Counted from the stretch's first letter, positions 52,487-62,211 are shown. The stretch is DNA of 64,000 bases from Woeseiaceae bacterium (GCA_028280615.1 JANQLK010000027.1:62001-126000), one strand, 5' to 3'. Translations and numbers: made by a program. The notes: a model not told the origin generated them from the letters alone.

Positions 52487-53959
52487 GTGTCTGACCACAA
52501 GCGTCCTGCACGAACACCTGCTGTGCCGCTAACGTTGGTGATGCGGCACGAGTGGCGCCGGTTCAGCAGAGATCGGATGTTTCAGCTAATGGTCGCTCTT
52601 CTCTCGGCACTTATGATTTACGCTGCATCCAACGGTGCATATTGGATCGATCTTCAAAGCCGGATGATTGAGAAGAGTATCTCCGAGGAGAATGAGCGAC
52701 TAAGCTCGATGCGCCAGGAGCTGCACCAGATCGATGCCGGCCAGGCTCAGCCGAAATTGTTTCGCGATCCGGCTCGTGCGGGCTGGGTTGGCGAGTTCCT
52801 TGGTACGCGCACAGTCGCGTTGCCGGTAGCAGTGCTTTCGCCGTTCTCGATCGGTCATCGGGACCTGTATCCATACTATTTTCGCGTGTCAACTTTGAGC
52901 GCGGAGAACTTCATCAATGAAGACGAGATTGAAAACCCTCTCAATCTGTTGGCCGGTCGATTCGATGTCGCTTTCGTCATCGTTTTCGTTTTGCCGCTCT
53001 TCATATTAGCGGTGTCGTACGACGTGATTTCCGGCGAGCGTGAGGATGGAACTTTGTCCATGCTCATGTCGCAGCCAGTCGACATAAAGCGGCTCCTCGT
53101 TGGTCAGCTACTACTTCGAGCAATAGCATTGATCGGAGCGACGATCATTCTCTGCTTTGTATCTGCTGTCTTGGTCGGGATCAATGTACTCGAAGCCGTG
53201 GCACTGTCGCTATTGACTGCGTGGTCGCTCGCTATCGTGATTTACGCTGTATTCTGGTTCGTCGTTTCGGCTCTCGTGAATTCCATGGGAAAAAGCTCCG
53301 CAACCAATGCGGTGGCGCTTTTCGCCGTTTGGCTGTCGCTTTCGATTATCGTGCCGGCGGTGTTTGGCCTGATAGCTGCGAAGACCTACCCGGTGGAATC
53401 CCGCCTGGAACTCATCGCGGAAATCCGAGACGAACGGAACAGGGCAGCCGGAAGATCGAACGAGAGGCTGACGGAATTCTATCGAGAGCACCCGGAACTC
53501 AGGCCTTCGGAGCCGATCAAGAATGACTATATGCCCGGTTTCTACGCGGCGCAGATCGCTCGGGAGGAGAAGCTCCTGCCCGTTTTGCTCAGCTATGAGG
53601 AACAGCTAGCACGACAGAACGCTTTCGTTGAGCGTTTGCGAGTGTTTTCGCCGAGTATGGCTATGACATCGGTGCTCAACGACGTCGCGGGAACCAGCTT
53701 GTCCAGATACCAGCGGTTTGTCGCGCAGGTCTATCGATTTCACTCAGAATGGCAGGCGTTTTTTCTTCCCAAGATGTTCAGGGGTGAGCGGCTGTCGGTA
53801 AGCGACTACGAGGCGTTTCCAAAGTTCCAGTTCGTTGAAGAACCGCCGACGGCGGTGCTAGGAAGAGCCCTCTACGGGCTTGGTTCGGTTCTGTTCTTGA
53901 CGGTAGCAGGTGGAATTGCGGTATCTCGAAAGTTGAAGACTTGCTCGATTACAGGATGA
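52487..53959 (+). CDS. ABC-2 type permease, DUF3526-like (second)
   Basis: The 490-residue protein (GTG 52487) repeats the architecture of its neighbour: N-terminal span FQLMVALLSALMIYAASNG, a large loop, the coupling motif SYDVISGEREDGTLSMLMSQ, several helices (IIVPAVFGLIAAKTY), a second large loop (about 310-450) and a final span. The two permeases differ strongly in sequence, so they likely form a heterodimer with the ATPase dimer. The gene starts 39 bases after the first permease. No periplasmic partner is encoded in the immediate 800 bases. Confidence 0.8.
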   Translation: MSDHKRPARTPAVPLTLVMRHEWRRFSRDRMFQLMVALLSALMIYAASNGAYWIDLQSRMIEKSISEENERLSSMRQELHQIDAGQAQPKLFRDPARAGWVGEFLGTRTVALPVAVLSPFSIGHRDLYPYYFRVSTLSAENFINEDEIENPLNLLAGRFDVAFVIVFVLPLFILAVSYDVISGEREDGTLSMLMSQPVDIKRLLVGQLLLRAIALIGATIILCFVSAVLVGINVLEAVALSLLTAWSLAIVIYAVFWFVVSALVNSMGKSSATNAVALFAVWLSLSIIVPAVFGLIAAKTYPVESRLELIAEIRDERNRAAGRSNERLTEFYREHPELRPSEPIKNDYMPGFYAAQIAREEKLLPVLLSYEEQLARQNAFVERLRVFSPSMAMTSVLNDVAGTSLSRYQRFVAQVYRFHSEWQAFFLPKMFRGERLSVSDYEAFPKFQFVEEPPTAVLGRALYGLGSVLFLTVAGGIAVSRKLKTCSITG

Positions 53960-54762
53960 CCTGGGCCGGCAGGGATTATGCCGCCCGCCGATAGGGTACG
54001 GTTTACCAGGTTGTCATGGCCGATTGAACTACACGAACTATATACAGTGGGCGTCTTTCCTAAGAAAGTCTGCACAAGAAAACTCGGTGACTGCTGGCAA
54101 CAGCGGCGCTCAAAGTCATGTCACCAATCGGTCAAGTGTAACAAGTCGTGCGGTTCAGGATTGCAAATCCTGCTCATCGACTCACAGCGAAAACGTAACG
54201 TCGTGGCGGCAAAGCACGGCTCTTGGCGGCAGGAAGGACGCAGGATTGAAAGCATGGAATGAGCGTGTCGTGAGGCGAAAGATGCGATCGGCGGATCAGG
54301 CTTCAACGGCGACGAGGCCACAGTAATCGGGCTTCCGGGGCGCGACGACTCGAATTTGCCCGGGATCAAGATCTGAACGAACTGCTGTTTGACACCTCGA
54401 AATGCGGTAGCCTCAAGCATGAACTGCCGGACAGGATCGTATCGTAGCGAAAGGGCTGATTCACGGCTCAATCGTATCCCGGCAGGCCCGATTCCGAAGA
54501 TCGTGATGCGGAAGGAGATCACGCAACAAAGCACGAGTCGAGAAAGTGCAGACTACCGCTGATCTGTTCGATGTGTATACGTTCATGGCTGCGCCAACAA
54601 GGCCCGCCGTGCCGATTCCGAAACGCACAGAAACCTCCAGCTTCTGTGGCGGGCGGATCGTGAAAGTGGTCAACAGAGCGGTCGGCACGGGTGAACCCAT
54701 CGCAGCGTCGAGCGATGGATGCCGCCATTTCCTGACAACACCGCCGACGAGGAAAGTCTGAC
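53960..54762. other. long intergenic region before proB
   Basis: No convincing gene was found in 800 bases. A tRNA-Cys-like anticodon arm (GGATTGCAAATCC near 54158) is present but no T-arm or acceptor stem. The right end is the proB leader with a GAGGAAAG ribosome-binding site. Confidence 0.4.
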
Positions 54763-55899
54763 GTGTCCACCGTTGCGTTGAGTGAACTGCGTCGTGTCGT
54801 CATCAAGATCGGTTCATCGCTGCTCATCGGTGAAGACGGCGGAGTGGACAATGAGTGGCTTGCAAGCCTCTCCGACGACGTTGCAGAGCTTCGAAAGAAC
54901 GGCACGCAGACTATGGTCGTGTCGTCCGGCGCCGTCGCGATCGGCAGTCGGGTCCTCGGCATAGATCGCCGAACGGCAAGGCTTGAAAAACTCCAGGCCG
55001 CGGCAGCAGCGGGCCAGGCACGATTGGCACACGCCTACCAGGAGATGCTTGCTGCTCGCGGTATCGACGCGGCGCAAGTCCTGCTAACGCCCGACGATAC
55101 CGAGGTTCGCCGCCGGTTCCTGAATATTCGAGGCACGCTCGAGCAGCTTCTCCACCACGGTGTCGTTCCCGTGATCAACGAGAACGATACGGTGTCAACG
55201 GACGAACTGCGATACGGTGACAACGATCGTCTCGCCGCCAGAGTCGCCCAGACCGTGTTGTCTGACGGATTGATCCTGCTCTCGGACGTCGATGGACTGT
55301 ATTCGGCGAACCCCGAGCAGACTCCGGATGCAACCCATATCCCGGTAGTTGACGAGTTCACGGACGGAATATTCGCGATGGCGAGCGACACGGTCAGCGA
55401 CATTGGGCGCGGTGGCATGACGACCAAGCTACTTGCCGCACAGATCGCCGCGCGTGCCGGCTGCACAACGTATATCGCGGCCGGGACGGTGAAAAGACCG
55501 ATCAAATCGCTTGCTGACGGCGGCCGCCATACCGTGTTTCCGGCGCATACATCGCCCGCCGTGGCACGCAAGCAGTGGCTGGCCGGCGTGCTCGACGTTC
55601 GCGGCCAGCTACGCATCGACGGCGGTGCTGCCCGTGCGCTGCGCGATGGCGGCAGCCTGCTTCCGGTGGGCATCACGGCCGTCGAAGGCGACTTCGGCCG
55701 GGGCGACGCCGTGGCCCTCGTCGACAATAACGGGCACGAGCTCGGGCGTGGTCTCGCGGCCTACGCCAGTGATGAAGCGCAAGCGATCAAGGGTTGCCGT
55801 TCGGCAGCAATTGAATCGCGGCTCGGCTACCGCAGCCGGGACGTCATGGTGCATCGTGATGACATGGTACTTTTTGATGAGGAGAGCGCGGTCCTGTGA
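54763..55899 (+). CDS. proB: glutamate 5-kinase
   Basis: The 378-residue protein starts at GTG 54763. It has an amino-acid-kinase domain (VVIKIGSSLLI, MVVSSGAVAIGSRVLG, NENDTVSTDELRYGDND, LLSDVDGLYSANP, GRGGMTTKLLAAQ) and a C-terminal PUA domain (about 285-378). It catalyses the first step of proline synthesis, phosphorylating glutamate, and is feedback-inhibited by proline in the family. It overlaps proA by GTGA, so the two are translationally coupled and their products can channel the unstable acyl phosphate. Confidence 0.97.
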   Translation: MSTVALSELRRVVIKIGSSLLIGEDGGVDNEWLASLSDDVAELRKNGTQTMVVSSGAVAIGSRVLGIDRRTARLEKLQAAAAAGQARLAHAYQEMLAARGIDAAQVLLTPDDTEVRRRFLNIRGTLEQLLHHGVVPVINENDTVSTDELRYGDNDRLAARVAQTVLSDGLILLSDVDGLYSANPEQTPDATHIPVVDEFTDGIFAMASDTVSDIGRGGMTTKLLAAQIAARAGCTTYIAAGTVKRPIKSLADGGRHTVFPAHTSPAVARKQWLAGVLDVRGQLRIDGGAARALRDGGSLLPVGITAVEGDFGRGDAVALVDNNGHELGRGLAAYASDEAQAIKGCRSAAIESRLGYRSRDVMVHRDDMVLFDEESAVL

Positions 55900-57164
55900 G
55901 CCAGGCAAGTATCCCGGAGCTGATGGATGAGATTGGCGGTGCAGCACGACGGGCCGGCGCGGCGCTCGCCCAGGCACCGTCGGCGCTGCGGGACGCGGCG
56001 CTGCGCAGCGTCGCGACGACCTTGCGAGAGAAACAAAGCGACATACTTTCAGCAAACGACATTGACATGGCCGCTGCACAGAAGCGCGGTCTGTCTGATG
56101 CCCGTCTCGATCGCCTGTTGCTCGATGCCCGGAGAATCGAGGACATCGCGGCAAGCGTCGAGAGCATCTGCGATCTGCCGGACCCGCTTGGCGTTGTGGT
56201 TGCCGAGTGGCAGCGGCCAAACGGTCTGGCCATTCAACGAATCAGCGTTCCGCTCGGCGTCATCGCAATCATCTACGAGAGCCGGCCCAACGTCACCGCC
56301 GATGCTGCCGCCCTGTGCGTCAAATCGGGCAATGCCGTGATCCTCCGCGGCGGCTCGGAGAGCTTTCATTCAAACACGGCGATTCACGCCTGTCTCGTAG
56401 CCGGACTTGACCAGGCGGGTATCGATACGGCGACAGTACAACTCGTACCGACGACGGACAGAGCGGCCGTAGGCTACCTGCTGTCGTCAATGCGCGGTTT
56501 CATCGATGTGGTCGTGCCCCGTGGCGGCAAAGGGCTGGTTCAGCGTGTGCAACAGGACGCGCGAATACCGGTCATCGGTCACCTCGAAGGCATCTGTCAC
56601 GTCTATGTACATCGAGGCGCGGCACCCGAGATGGCAACGTCGATCGCCGTCAACGCCAAGATGCGGCGCACGGGCATATGCGGCGCCGCGGAGACGATTC
56701 TCGTAGACCGGGACGCCGTCGATACGTTGCTGCAGCCGATTGTGGACGGGCTCGTCAGTGCCGGCTGCTCCGTTAGAGGTGATGAGACTGTGGTCGCCCT
56801 TTCGCCGGGCGCAGTCGCAGCCGAGGAGCGTGACTGGTCGACCGAATACCTCGACGCCATCGTATCGATTCGCATCGTCGACGGACTCGCGGATGCAATC
56901 CAACATATTCGTCGGTACGGTTCGGGCCACACCGATGCGATAGTCACGGACGATGCCGAGGCAGCCGAACGATTTCTTAATGATGTCGACAGCGCGATTG
57001 TGCTGCACAATGCGTCGACACAGTTTGCGGACGGCGGCGAGTTCGGCATGGGGGCAGAGATCGGAATCGCAACCGATCGAATACATGCACGCGGCCCCGT
57101 TGGTGCGGAGCAACTCACCAGTTACAAATACGTCGTTCGCGGCACGGGCCAGACCCGATCTTGA
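55896..57164 (+). CDS. proA: gamma-glutamyl phosphate reductase
   Basis: The 422-residue protein starts at GTG 55896, overlapping the proB stop. The aldehyde-dehydrogenase-like fold shows VPLGVIAIIYESRPNVTADA, KSGNAVILRGGSES, LEGICHVYVH and the catalytic Cys in RRTGICGAAETILV. FGMGAEIGIATDRIHARGPVG follows near the end. It reduces gamma-glutamyl phosphate to glutamate semialdehyde with NADPH in proline synthesis. Confidence 0.97.
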   Translation: MSQASIPELMDEIGGAARRAGAALAQAPSALRDAALRSVATTLREKQSDILSANDIDMAAAQKRGLSDARLDRLLLDARRIEDIAASVESICDLPDPLGVVVAEWQRPNGLAIQRISVPLGVIAIIYESRPNVTADAAALCVKSGNAVILRGGSESFHSNTAIHACLVAGLDQAGIDTATVQLVPTTDRAAVGYLLSSMRGFIDVVVPRGGKGLVQRVQQDARIPVIGHLEGICHVYVHRGAAPEMATSIAVNAKMRRTGICGAAETILVDRDAVDTLLQPIVDGLVSAGCSVRGDETVVALSPGAVAAEERDWSTEYLDAIVSIRIVDGLADAIQHIRRYGSGHTDAIVTDDAEAAERFLNDVDSAIVLHNASTQFADGGEFGMGAEIGIATDRIHARGPVGAEQLTSYKYVVRGTGQTRS

Positions 57165-57372
57165 TTGTTTCTTATTGAGGGCGGCAGCGTCGCTTTGGAT
57201 GAGTACTCAAGCAACTCGCGGTGAAGCCGCCTGATGTGATTTCCGGTGAGCGTGATCTCGCCGCCGTTCGAATGGCAGCGATTCGGCGAGAACCGGCCCC
57301 TCGAGTGTTATGATTCCGACCTTGTTAGACTTCGGCTCGTGACCAAAGGCGGCCGGACCGAGTATAAGGAGA

Positions 57373-57484
57373 ATGTCCGCGAAAGCTCATACCGCCATAA
57401 CAACGTTTCGTTGTCGAGTCGCTGATTTTGGTGGCCGGCGTTCTTATCGCCTTGGCTATCGACGAAAGGCGTGATGTCCCATAG
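57373..57484 (+). pseudogene. frameshifted short remnant of a membrane protein gene
   Basis: A good ribosome-binding site (AAGGAG) and ATG 57373 open with MSAKAHTAIT. The sequence then continues sensibly only in another frame as RFVVESLILVAGVLIALAID followed by ERRDVP and a stop. That second part resembles the N-terminal membrane segment seen in a family of uncharacterised proteins (typically ...LVAGVLIALAIDEWR...). The frameshift and early stop indicate a dead gene. The rest of 57165-57749 holds no other gene. Confidence 0.55.
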
Positions 57485-57749
57485 ATCAAGGTCTGATCTG
57501 TCTTGCCACCGAGCGCAGCTCGAAAAAATTCGATCGATCCAAGGACACTGGCTTCCATCCGGCGGGTTTGTGCGTGATCCACGAAAATTGCCGGGCTTGC
57601 TGCCTCTGCACACGCGACCATCGAGATGCAGTGTTGCGTTGTCGAATTCGCCTCACGGGTGAGCCTGTTCGTGAGCGACAAGCAGCATTGTGATTTGCCG
57701 CGGGAGCCGATAGGTTTTTGCCAGGTGAACCGAACAAAGGGAACTTGCG

Positions 57750-59222
57750 ATGCAGCCACCGAAATTCTTGCTACTACTTAGTCTGCTTGTATTTGCCACC
57801 GTCTCTGTAGCAGTCGAAAAGCCTGGCGCGACTGATGTTGAAGCCTTTGTCGCCCAACTCAAGTCCCACTATCAGGATACGCTGCCAATTCAGGCGTTCT
57901 CCCTCAAGTACCATTTTCTGAACAGACGCTATCGCGATCTCAACTATTGGGATTACCAGTTCCCAAATCTATATATGTCTCAGCGGCTCGTGGAAATGGA
58001 TCTGCAAAAGAGGCATTTCTACGACAACGATATTCTCTATTTCTCCGGCGGCAGGCTATTCGATAGGGTGCAGTTCCAGAACCATGAAGAAAGTCTTTTC
58101 TATGAAAAAAGCGCCACGTCCTTAGGGAGAGAATACCGTCGTCGAGGTATGGATAGCTTCGACCGTTTTAAGCGCCATATTGTTTTGAACGTAGACTTTT
58201 TGGCAGTAAGGCCGCTGCTGGAAGAGACGAATCTAGGCAATATCAACCTTTTCCATGACGCCGAATCAGGTGCGATTACTCTGGCTCATAGCAATGCCGA
58301 TGAAGACGTGGTCGACTACCAATTCAAGCTAAATCCGCTGCGGCTGGTATCCATTAACCACAGGGCTCTTAACGGCGTTTTCTTCTACGACGATTATCAA
58401 ACCACGCGAGGATTCACCTACGCCCGTTCCGTGGTTCAGTACTATGATGGCGCGACCGAGCCCACCTATATCAAATTCAACGATGAGTTTAATATCATCG
58501 ACCAGGTGGATCCCGCCAAACTGCAACTGCCGCCGGGGTATGGCCCGGAGTTCAAGAGAGGCGACGGGATTCTCGCGTCAGAACTCATTGGCAAGGACCT
58601 GTATCTTGTGACCGACTCGTCGGCCGTGATCAACAGTTTGTTAAAGGTGAATGACGACGAGATTAGGGTTTTTGGAGCTACAGCAAGTGCCAGTGTCGCC
58701 GAGAACACCTTGAATCTGATCCGGGAACAGTTTCCTAAAAAGACCATCGCTTCCGTGTATGTGACTCATCCCCACGGCCGCCAGATTGCAGGGCTCAAGG
58801 TTTTTGCAGAGCAGGGGATCGAGATCCTGGCTGATGAATACACCATCTCCGCCATCAAGGCCTATCCGCTCTTCAGCGATGACATCGCTCAATTCAGATT
58901 TAGCGAAATTGAACACGAGCAAATCGTCGAAGGAGCCCAATTTTTTGTTTTGGAGAACATGCATTCAAAGCGGCAAGGCTTCGTCTATTTCGAGGACAGC
59001 GGGATTATTTTTCAATCCAACTTCCTGCACATACCTCGAGATAACACCATTGCCGAGGTGGTTCCCAGCTACACCAGAGCTTTTATCGATTTTATTCGCC
59101 GCCAGCAGCTGAAGTTCAACCGGATTGTGGGTAACCACAGCAATAATAATATTTCTGTGGAGGTAGTGAACAAAACCTATCAGGCTATGCGGCCCCACAA
59201 CCTGGCGACATTGCGCGAATAG
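57750..59222 (+). CDS. exported metallo-beta-lactamase-fold-like protein with degenerate metal site
   Basis: The 490-residue protein has a signal peptide (LLLLSLLVFATVSVAVEKP). The N-terminal half (about 25-270) is a beta-rich lipoprotein-carrier-like region. The C-terminal half reads like a metallo-beta-lactamase fold: NLYLVTDSSAVI-like start, then IASVYVTHPHGRQIAGLKVF where HxHxDH is expected, and GNHSNNN near the end. Asp and the third His of the motif are Arg and Gln, so dinuclear zinc binding is doubtful. Role unknown. It stands alone after the remnant at 57.4 kb. Codon use is more AT-rich than neighbours. Confidence 0.65.
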   Translation: MQPPKFLLLLSLLVFATVSVAVEKPGATDVEAFVAQLKSHYQDTLPIQAFSLKYHFLNRRYRDLNYWDYQFPNLYMSQRLVEMDLQKRHFYDNDILYFSGGRLFDRVQFQNHEESLFYEKSATSLGREYRRRGMDSFDRFKRHIVLNVDFLAVRPLLEETNLGNINLFHDAESGAITLAHSNADEDVVDYQFKLNPLRLVSINHRALNGVFFYDDYQTTRGFTYARSVVQYYDGATEPTYIKFNDEFNIIDQVDPAKLQLPPGYGPEFKRGDGILASELIGKDLYLVTDSSAVINSLLKVNDDEIRVFGATASASVAENTLNLIREQFPKKTIASVYVTHPHGRQIAGLKVFAEQGIEILADEYTISAIKAYPLFSDDIAQFRFSEIEHEQIVEGAQFFVLENMHSKRQGFVYFEDSGIIFQSNFLHIPRDNTIAEVVPSYTRAFIDFIRRQQLKFNRIVGNHSNNNISVEVVNKTYQAMRPHNLATLRE

Positions 59223-59442
59223 TATTTCCGGACAGGGTGCCGGTGATGACGCGGCCACTGTTTGAGTCGCGTCTTTCACAGGCGTCCATTGTCGCAATAT
59301 GAGACGAGGTCCAATCCACGGCCATACTCCGGCGATAGCGCTTGAAGGGCGATTCGACAAGATACGGTGTTCCCACCGGCACTCGGTCGCAGGCACGTCC
59401 GTCGACGGGCACCGGGCGTCCCCACTGCAGACGCTCAGTTCT
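59223..59442. other. no gene seen
   Basis: The region 59223-59759 has no convincing frame. It carries two dispersed repeat copies, listed separately. Confidence 0.4.
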
Positions 59443-59470
59443 GTTGACCGTACCCCAGAAAGCTAACCAC
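59443..59470 (+). repeat. dispersed repeat unit related to the 60.2-kb palindrome
   Basis: GTTGACCGTACCCCAGAA then AGCTAACCAC matches one arm of the palindrome at 60185-60246 (which reads GTGACCGTACCGCGGAAAGC and CTAACCAA in reverse complement), with a few differences. It appears to be a half-copy. Confidence 0.6.
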
Positions 59471-59540
59471 GGCTGATGTAGGAGATTGAGCATATCAGGC
59501 AGCTTCTTCAGAGAACACGGCAGGTGGTTTTCTGCTCGGT

Positions 59541-59593
59541 CAGAATATCGGGAAATCCCGCATCGTGGGTGGCTAACTTGACGGCGGTACGGT
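59541..59593 (-). repeat. dispersed 53-bp repeat, copy B
   Basis: This is the reverse complement of 7388-7440 with 5 mismatches in 53 bases. It is 52 kb from copy A and not beside a transposase fragment. It also ends with ACCGTACC, the same start as the 59443 and 60185 units, so all may belong to one repeat family. Confidence 0.7.
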
Positions 59594-59759
59594 CAACCCG
59601 GAGCGCGGACGTTCCAAGTAGCAGGCGCGATCCGGCGAAAAGCGACCCACCTGAGGCTTTCAGAAGTAAAGCGGCCGACCACCCCACCGTCGACGTGGCA
59701 GCACCAGCGTGAGACTCTGCACTGCTCAAGTGGCGTTCTGAAGTGAAGGCAGCTGCAAA

Positions 59760-60119
59760 ATGACAGCAAAAGCGGTGTGCCATTGTGGCGCGATCGAACT
59801 AAAGCTCCCGGAGTGGCCCGACAAGGTTACCGAATGCAACTGCTCGATTTGTAGAAGGCTAGGAGCCTTGTGGGTTTACCATCCCCCGCAGAACGTTGTG
59901 ATCCTTCATGATCATGGGGCAACATCTACGTACGTCTGGGGTGACAGAACCCTTGATTTTCGAAGCTGCCGAATCTGTTCTTGTACAACGCACTGGTTGC
60001 CATTGATTGACAAGTACAAGGTAATGGGAGTCAACGCTCGCATGATCGAAGGTCTTAAACCGTCGGCTGTCGAGGTCGTACATGAGGACTTCGGTGGAGC
60101 CGGGTGTTTCTGGAGCTAG
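59760..60119 (+). CDS. GFA (glutathione-dependent formaldehyde-activating / CENP-V) family protein
   Basis: The 119-residue protein has the zinc-ribbon pattern of the GFA family: VCHCGAIEL, ECNCSICRRLGALWVYH and FRSCRICSCTTHWLP supply the Cys ligands. The length is normal for single-domain members. Most GFA-annotated proteins have no demonstrated formaldehyde activity, so only the fold is asserted. A palindromic repeat follows 65 bases after the stop. Confidence 0.85.
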   Translation: MTAKAVCHCGAIELKLPEWPDKVTECNCSICRRLGALWVYHPPQNVVILHDHGATSTYVWGDRTLDFRSCRICSCTTHWLPLIDKYKVMGVNARMIEGLKPSAVEVVHEDFGGAGCFWS

Positions 60120-60454
60120 CGGAGAGCCCATTCGCTTTCTCGTACGGACTGGGTTCTCTCCGGTCGATACTTGGAATCATGAAGGTTGACCGTACCGCGG
60201 AACGCGAGCCACGTTCGATTTGGTTAGCTTTCCGCGGTACGGTCACAGTCAGCACTTCGCAGCCAACCTCTAGCGCATCGCACAACCTCCGAAATTCCGC
60301 AGAGGAACTGAGTTGATAGTTCCGCTCCCCGCTGCTGCGGGTACCCTCCATAGCTGTGAGTCAGACCGACTTAAACCAAGGGCCACTCAATCGCATCTAA
60401 TCGAGCAGATGTCGGAATTACGGCACGCAGTGTATCCTCATCTTGGAGCCTTAC
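60120..60454. other. intergenic region with palindromic repeat
   Basis: No gene was seen in this 335-base gap. It contains the 62-base palindromic element and the leader of the following serine hydrolase gene. Confidence 0.4.
60185..60246. repeat. palindromic (REP/MITE-like) element
   Basis: GACCGTACCGCGGAA (60188-60202) and TTCCGCGGTACGGTC (60230-60244) form a perfect 15-bp stem with a 27-base loop whose flanks also pair partly. No T-run follows. Related half-units lie at 59443-59470 and in the 53-bp repeats, so this is a mobile or repetitive palindrome rather than a terminator. Confidence 0.75.
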
Positions 60455-62197
60455 ATGAAGTTCTTCAGTTTCGTGGTTGCCGGCCTATTGAGCGCCTGTA
60501 CGCAATCGCCGATGGTACAAACTGAGCCTCCGCCGGAAGACCTGGCCAAGGACTCCGAGTATCTGAACGCGCTCATTCCTGAGCTTATGCAGGAGGGAGA
60601 GATTCCAGGACTACAGCTGGCGCTCATTCAAGACGGAAGCGTAGCGTTTGAACAAGGCTTTGGCGTAAAAGACACAACAAAGAGGGGGCGCGTCACTTCG
60701 AATACCGTTTTCGAGGCAGCGTCTCTGACCAAGCCGTTATTTGCCTACGCTGTTCTGAAGCTGGTCGATATTGGGTTGCTGGAGCTCGATGTGCCGCTCG
60801 TGACGTACGTGCCAGAACCAAAGCTGGAAGGAGCGCTTGGCCATTCAGTCAATGCGCTGGATTTTCGTTCAGAATGGTTCATTGGCATCACGGCACGCCA
60901 TGTCTTAAGCCACTCCTCAGGCATGCCCCACGGGGATGGAGGTGAAGTAACGACGATCGCGTTCGAGCCCGGAACTGACTGGAAATACTCTGCCGAGGGC
61001 TATTCTTTGTTGCAGCTGGTCGTTGAGCATCTTACCGGGAAACGCCTCGACGTCATCATTGACGAACTGGTAATCAATCCGCTTGGGATGAGTCGAAGTT
61101 CGATGGTCTGGGAGGACAAGATGGAACCTCGCATGACTGCGGGTCATAGCGTCTACGGGGCGCCGGCCGATTTCCGCAAGCGCACAAACCCAACCGCTGC
61201 GGCCAGCCTGTATACAACAGCTGGAGACTACGCGCGCTTCGTCAGCGCGGTCATGAACGGCAAGGGGTTGAGTCCCAGGCTTCGACAGGAAATGTTCGAA
61301 TGGCTCGTCGACATGAATGATGAAGGCAGCATCGGGTGGGGAATCGGGTTTGGCTTGCAGAAAGACGGTGACAGCGTTTCATTCTGGCAATGGGGCGACT
61401 ACTCGATATTCCGGAGCCTTGTCGTGGCCTCAATCGAGGATGGAAAAGGGATTGTCTATCTGACCAACAGCTTCAACGGTCTATCGATATGTGACGCCCT
61501 TACGCGCGCGGTCATCGAAAAATCTGCGCTTGGGTGCCTTGCGCTGCGCTATCAACCATACGATAGCGATTTCTACTCGTTGTTCTGGACTGCAAGAGAC
61601 GGCAGTCTTGATGATCTAGAGGAGAAGCTAACCATTGCGAGCGAGGCGGATCCGGTGTTCTTCACGCCAGAGCAGATCGCCGGAATGGCGAAAGTCTTGG
61701 ACAACGAGGGGATGTTTGAAGAGTCTGCCGTCTTCCACAATCACAACATCCGCGCGAACCCCGGTTCGGGGAGATATCTCTTCAATCTGGCAAGAAGTCG
61801 GATGCTGGCCGGCGACTTCGAGCGTGCCGGCGAACTCCTCAGAGCATCCGCCAGCGCGCCTCATGATCCAAGCGATACGCCTACAGTCGCGTGGATCACT
61901 GGGTACATGAAAGCAATCAGAGATCCTCTGGCGATTGACGACACTATATTAAAGACCTACGAAGGAGACTATGGACCTCGTCATCTTCGGGCTCGAGATG
62001 GCGAGTTGTATTATTCCCGAGATACCACCGATATTGCGGCCCAGGTGAAGCTGTTCGCCGAAACGGAAGACACGTTCGTACTAGAGGGAAATACGCACTT
62101 CAAGTTGCAGGTCCTGTTTGACGACGCAGGCTACCCGGTAGCGCTTGTGGGACTTTACGACAGCGGCAGGCGTGACCGCGCGCCCAAGAAACGTTAG
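60455..62197 (+). CDS. serine hydrolase lipoprotein, beta-lactamase family
   Basis: The 580-residue protein starts at ATG 60455 (GGAG 6 bases upstream). It has a lipobox (VVAGLLSAC, Cys15) and a class C-like fold. The nucleophile is S90-L-T-K93, ARHVLSHSSGMPHGDGG is the conserved block, and YSAEGYSLLQLVVEHLTGK contains the second motif (YSA rather than the usual YxN). The third motif is not clear (WQWGDYSIF). A roughly 200-residue C-terminal extension has helical repeats then a beta domain (GDYGPRHLRARDGELYY). It precedes another member by 14 bases, so they are tandem genes in one operon. Substrate is unknown. Confidence 0.82.
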   Translation: MKFFSFVVAGLLSACTQSPMVQTEPPPEDLAKDSEYLNALIPELMQEGEIPGLQLALIQDGSVAFEQGFGVKDTTKRGRVTSNTVFEAASLTKPLFAYAVLKLVDIGLLELDVPLVTYVPEPKLEGALGHSVNALDFRSEWFIGITARHVLSHSSGMPHGDGGEVTTIAFEPGTDWKYSAEGYSLLQLVVEHLTGKRLDVIIDELVINPLGMSRSSMVWEDKMEPRMTAGHSVYGAPADFRKRTNPTAAASLYTTAGDYARFVSAVMNGKGLSPRLRQEMFEWLVDMNDEGSIGWGIGFGLQKDGDSVSFWQWGDYSIFRSLVVASIEDGKGIVYLTNSFNGLSICDALTRAVIEKSALGCLALRYQPYDSDFYSLFWTARDGSLDDLEEKLTIASEADPVFFTPEQIAGMAKVLDNEGMFEESAVFHNHNIRANPGSGRYLFNLARSRMLAGDFERAGELLRASASAPHDPSDTPTVAWITGYMKAIRDPLAIDDTILKTYEGDYGPRHLRARDGELYYSRDTTDIAAQVKLFAETEDTFVLEGNTHFKLQVLFDDAGYPVALVGLYDSGRRDRAPKKR

Positions 62198-62211
62198 AAG
62201 CGGTCAGCACT

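Noticed and set aside
54120..54200. tRNA-Cys-like sequence with GGATTGCAAATCC
   Set aside because: Only an anticodon arm can be formed; no T-arm, acceptor stem or CCA is present.
59185..59493. 102-codon minus-strand frame after the MBL-like gene
   Set aside because: It overlaps the end of the MBL-like gene and a repeat unit, and has no ribosome-binding site or recognised domain.
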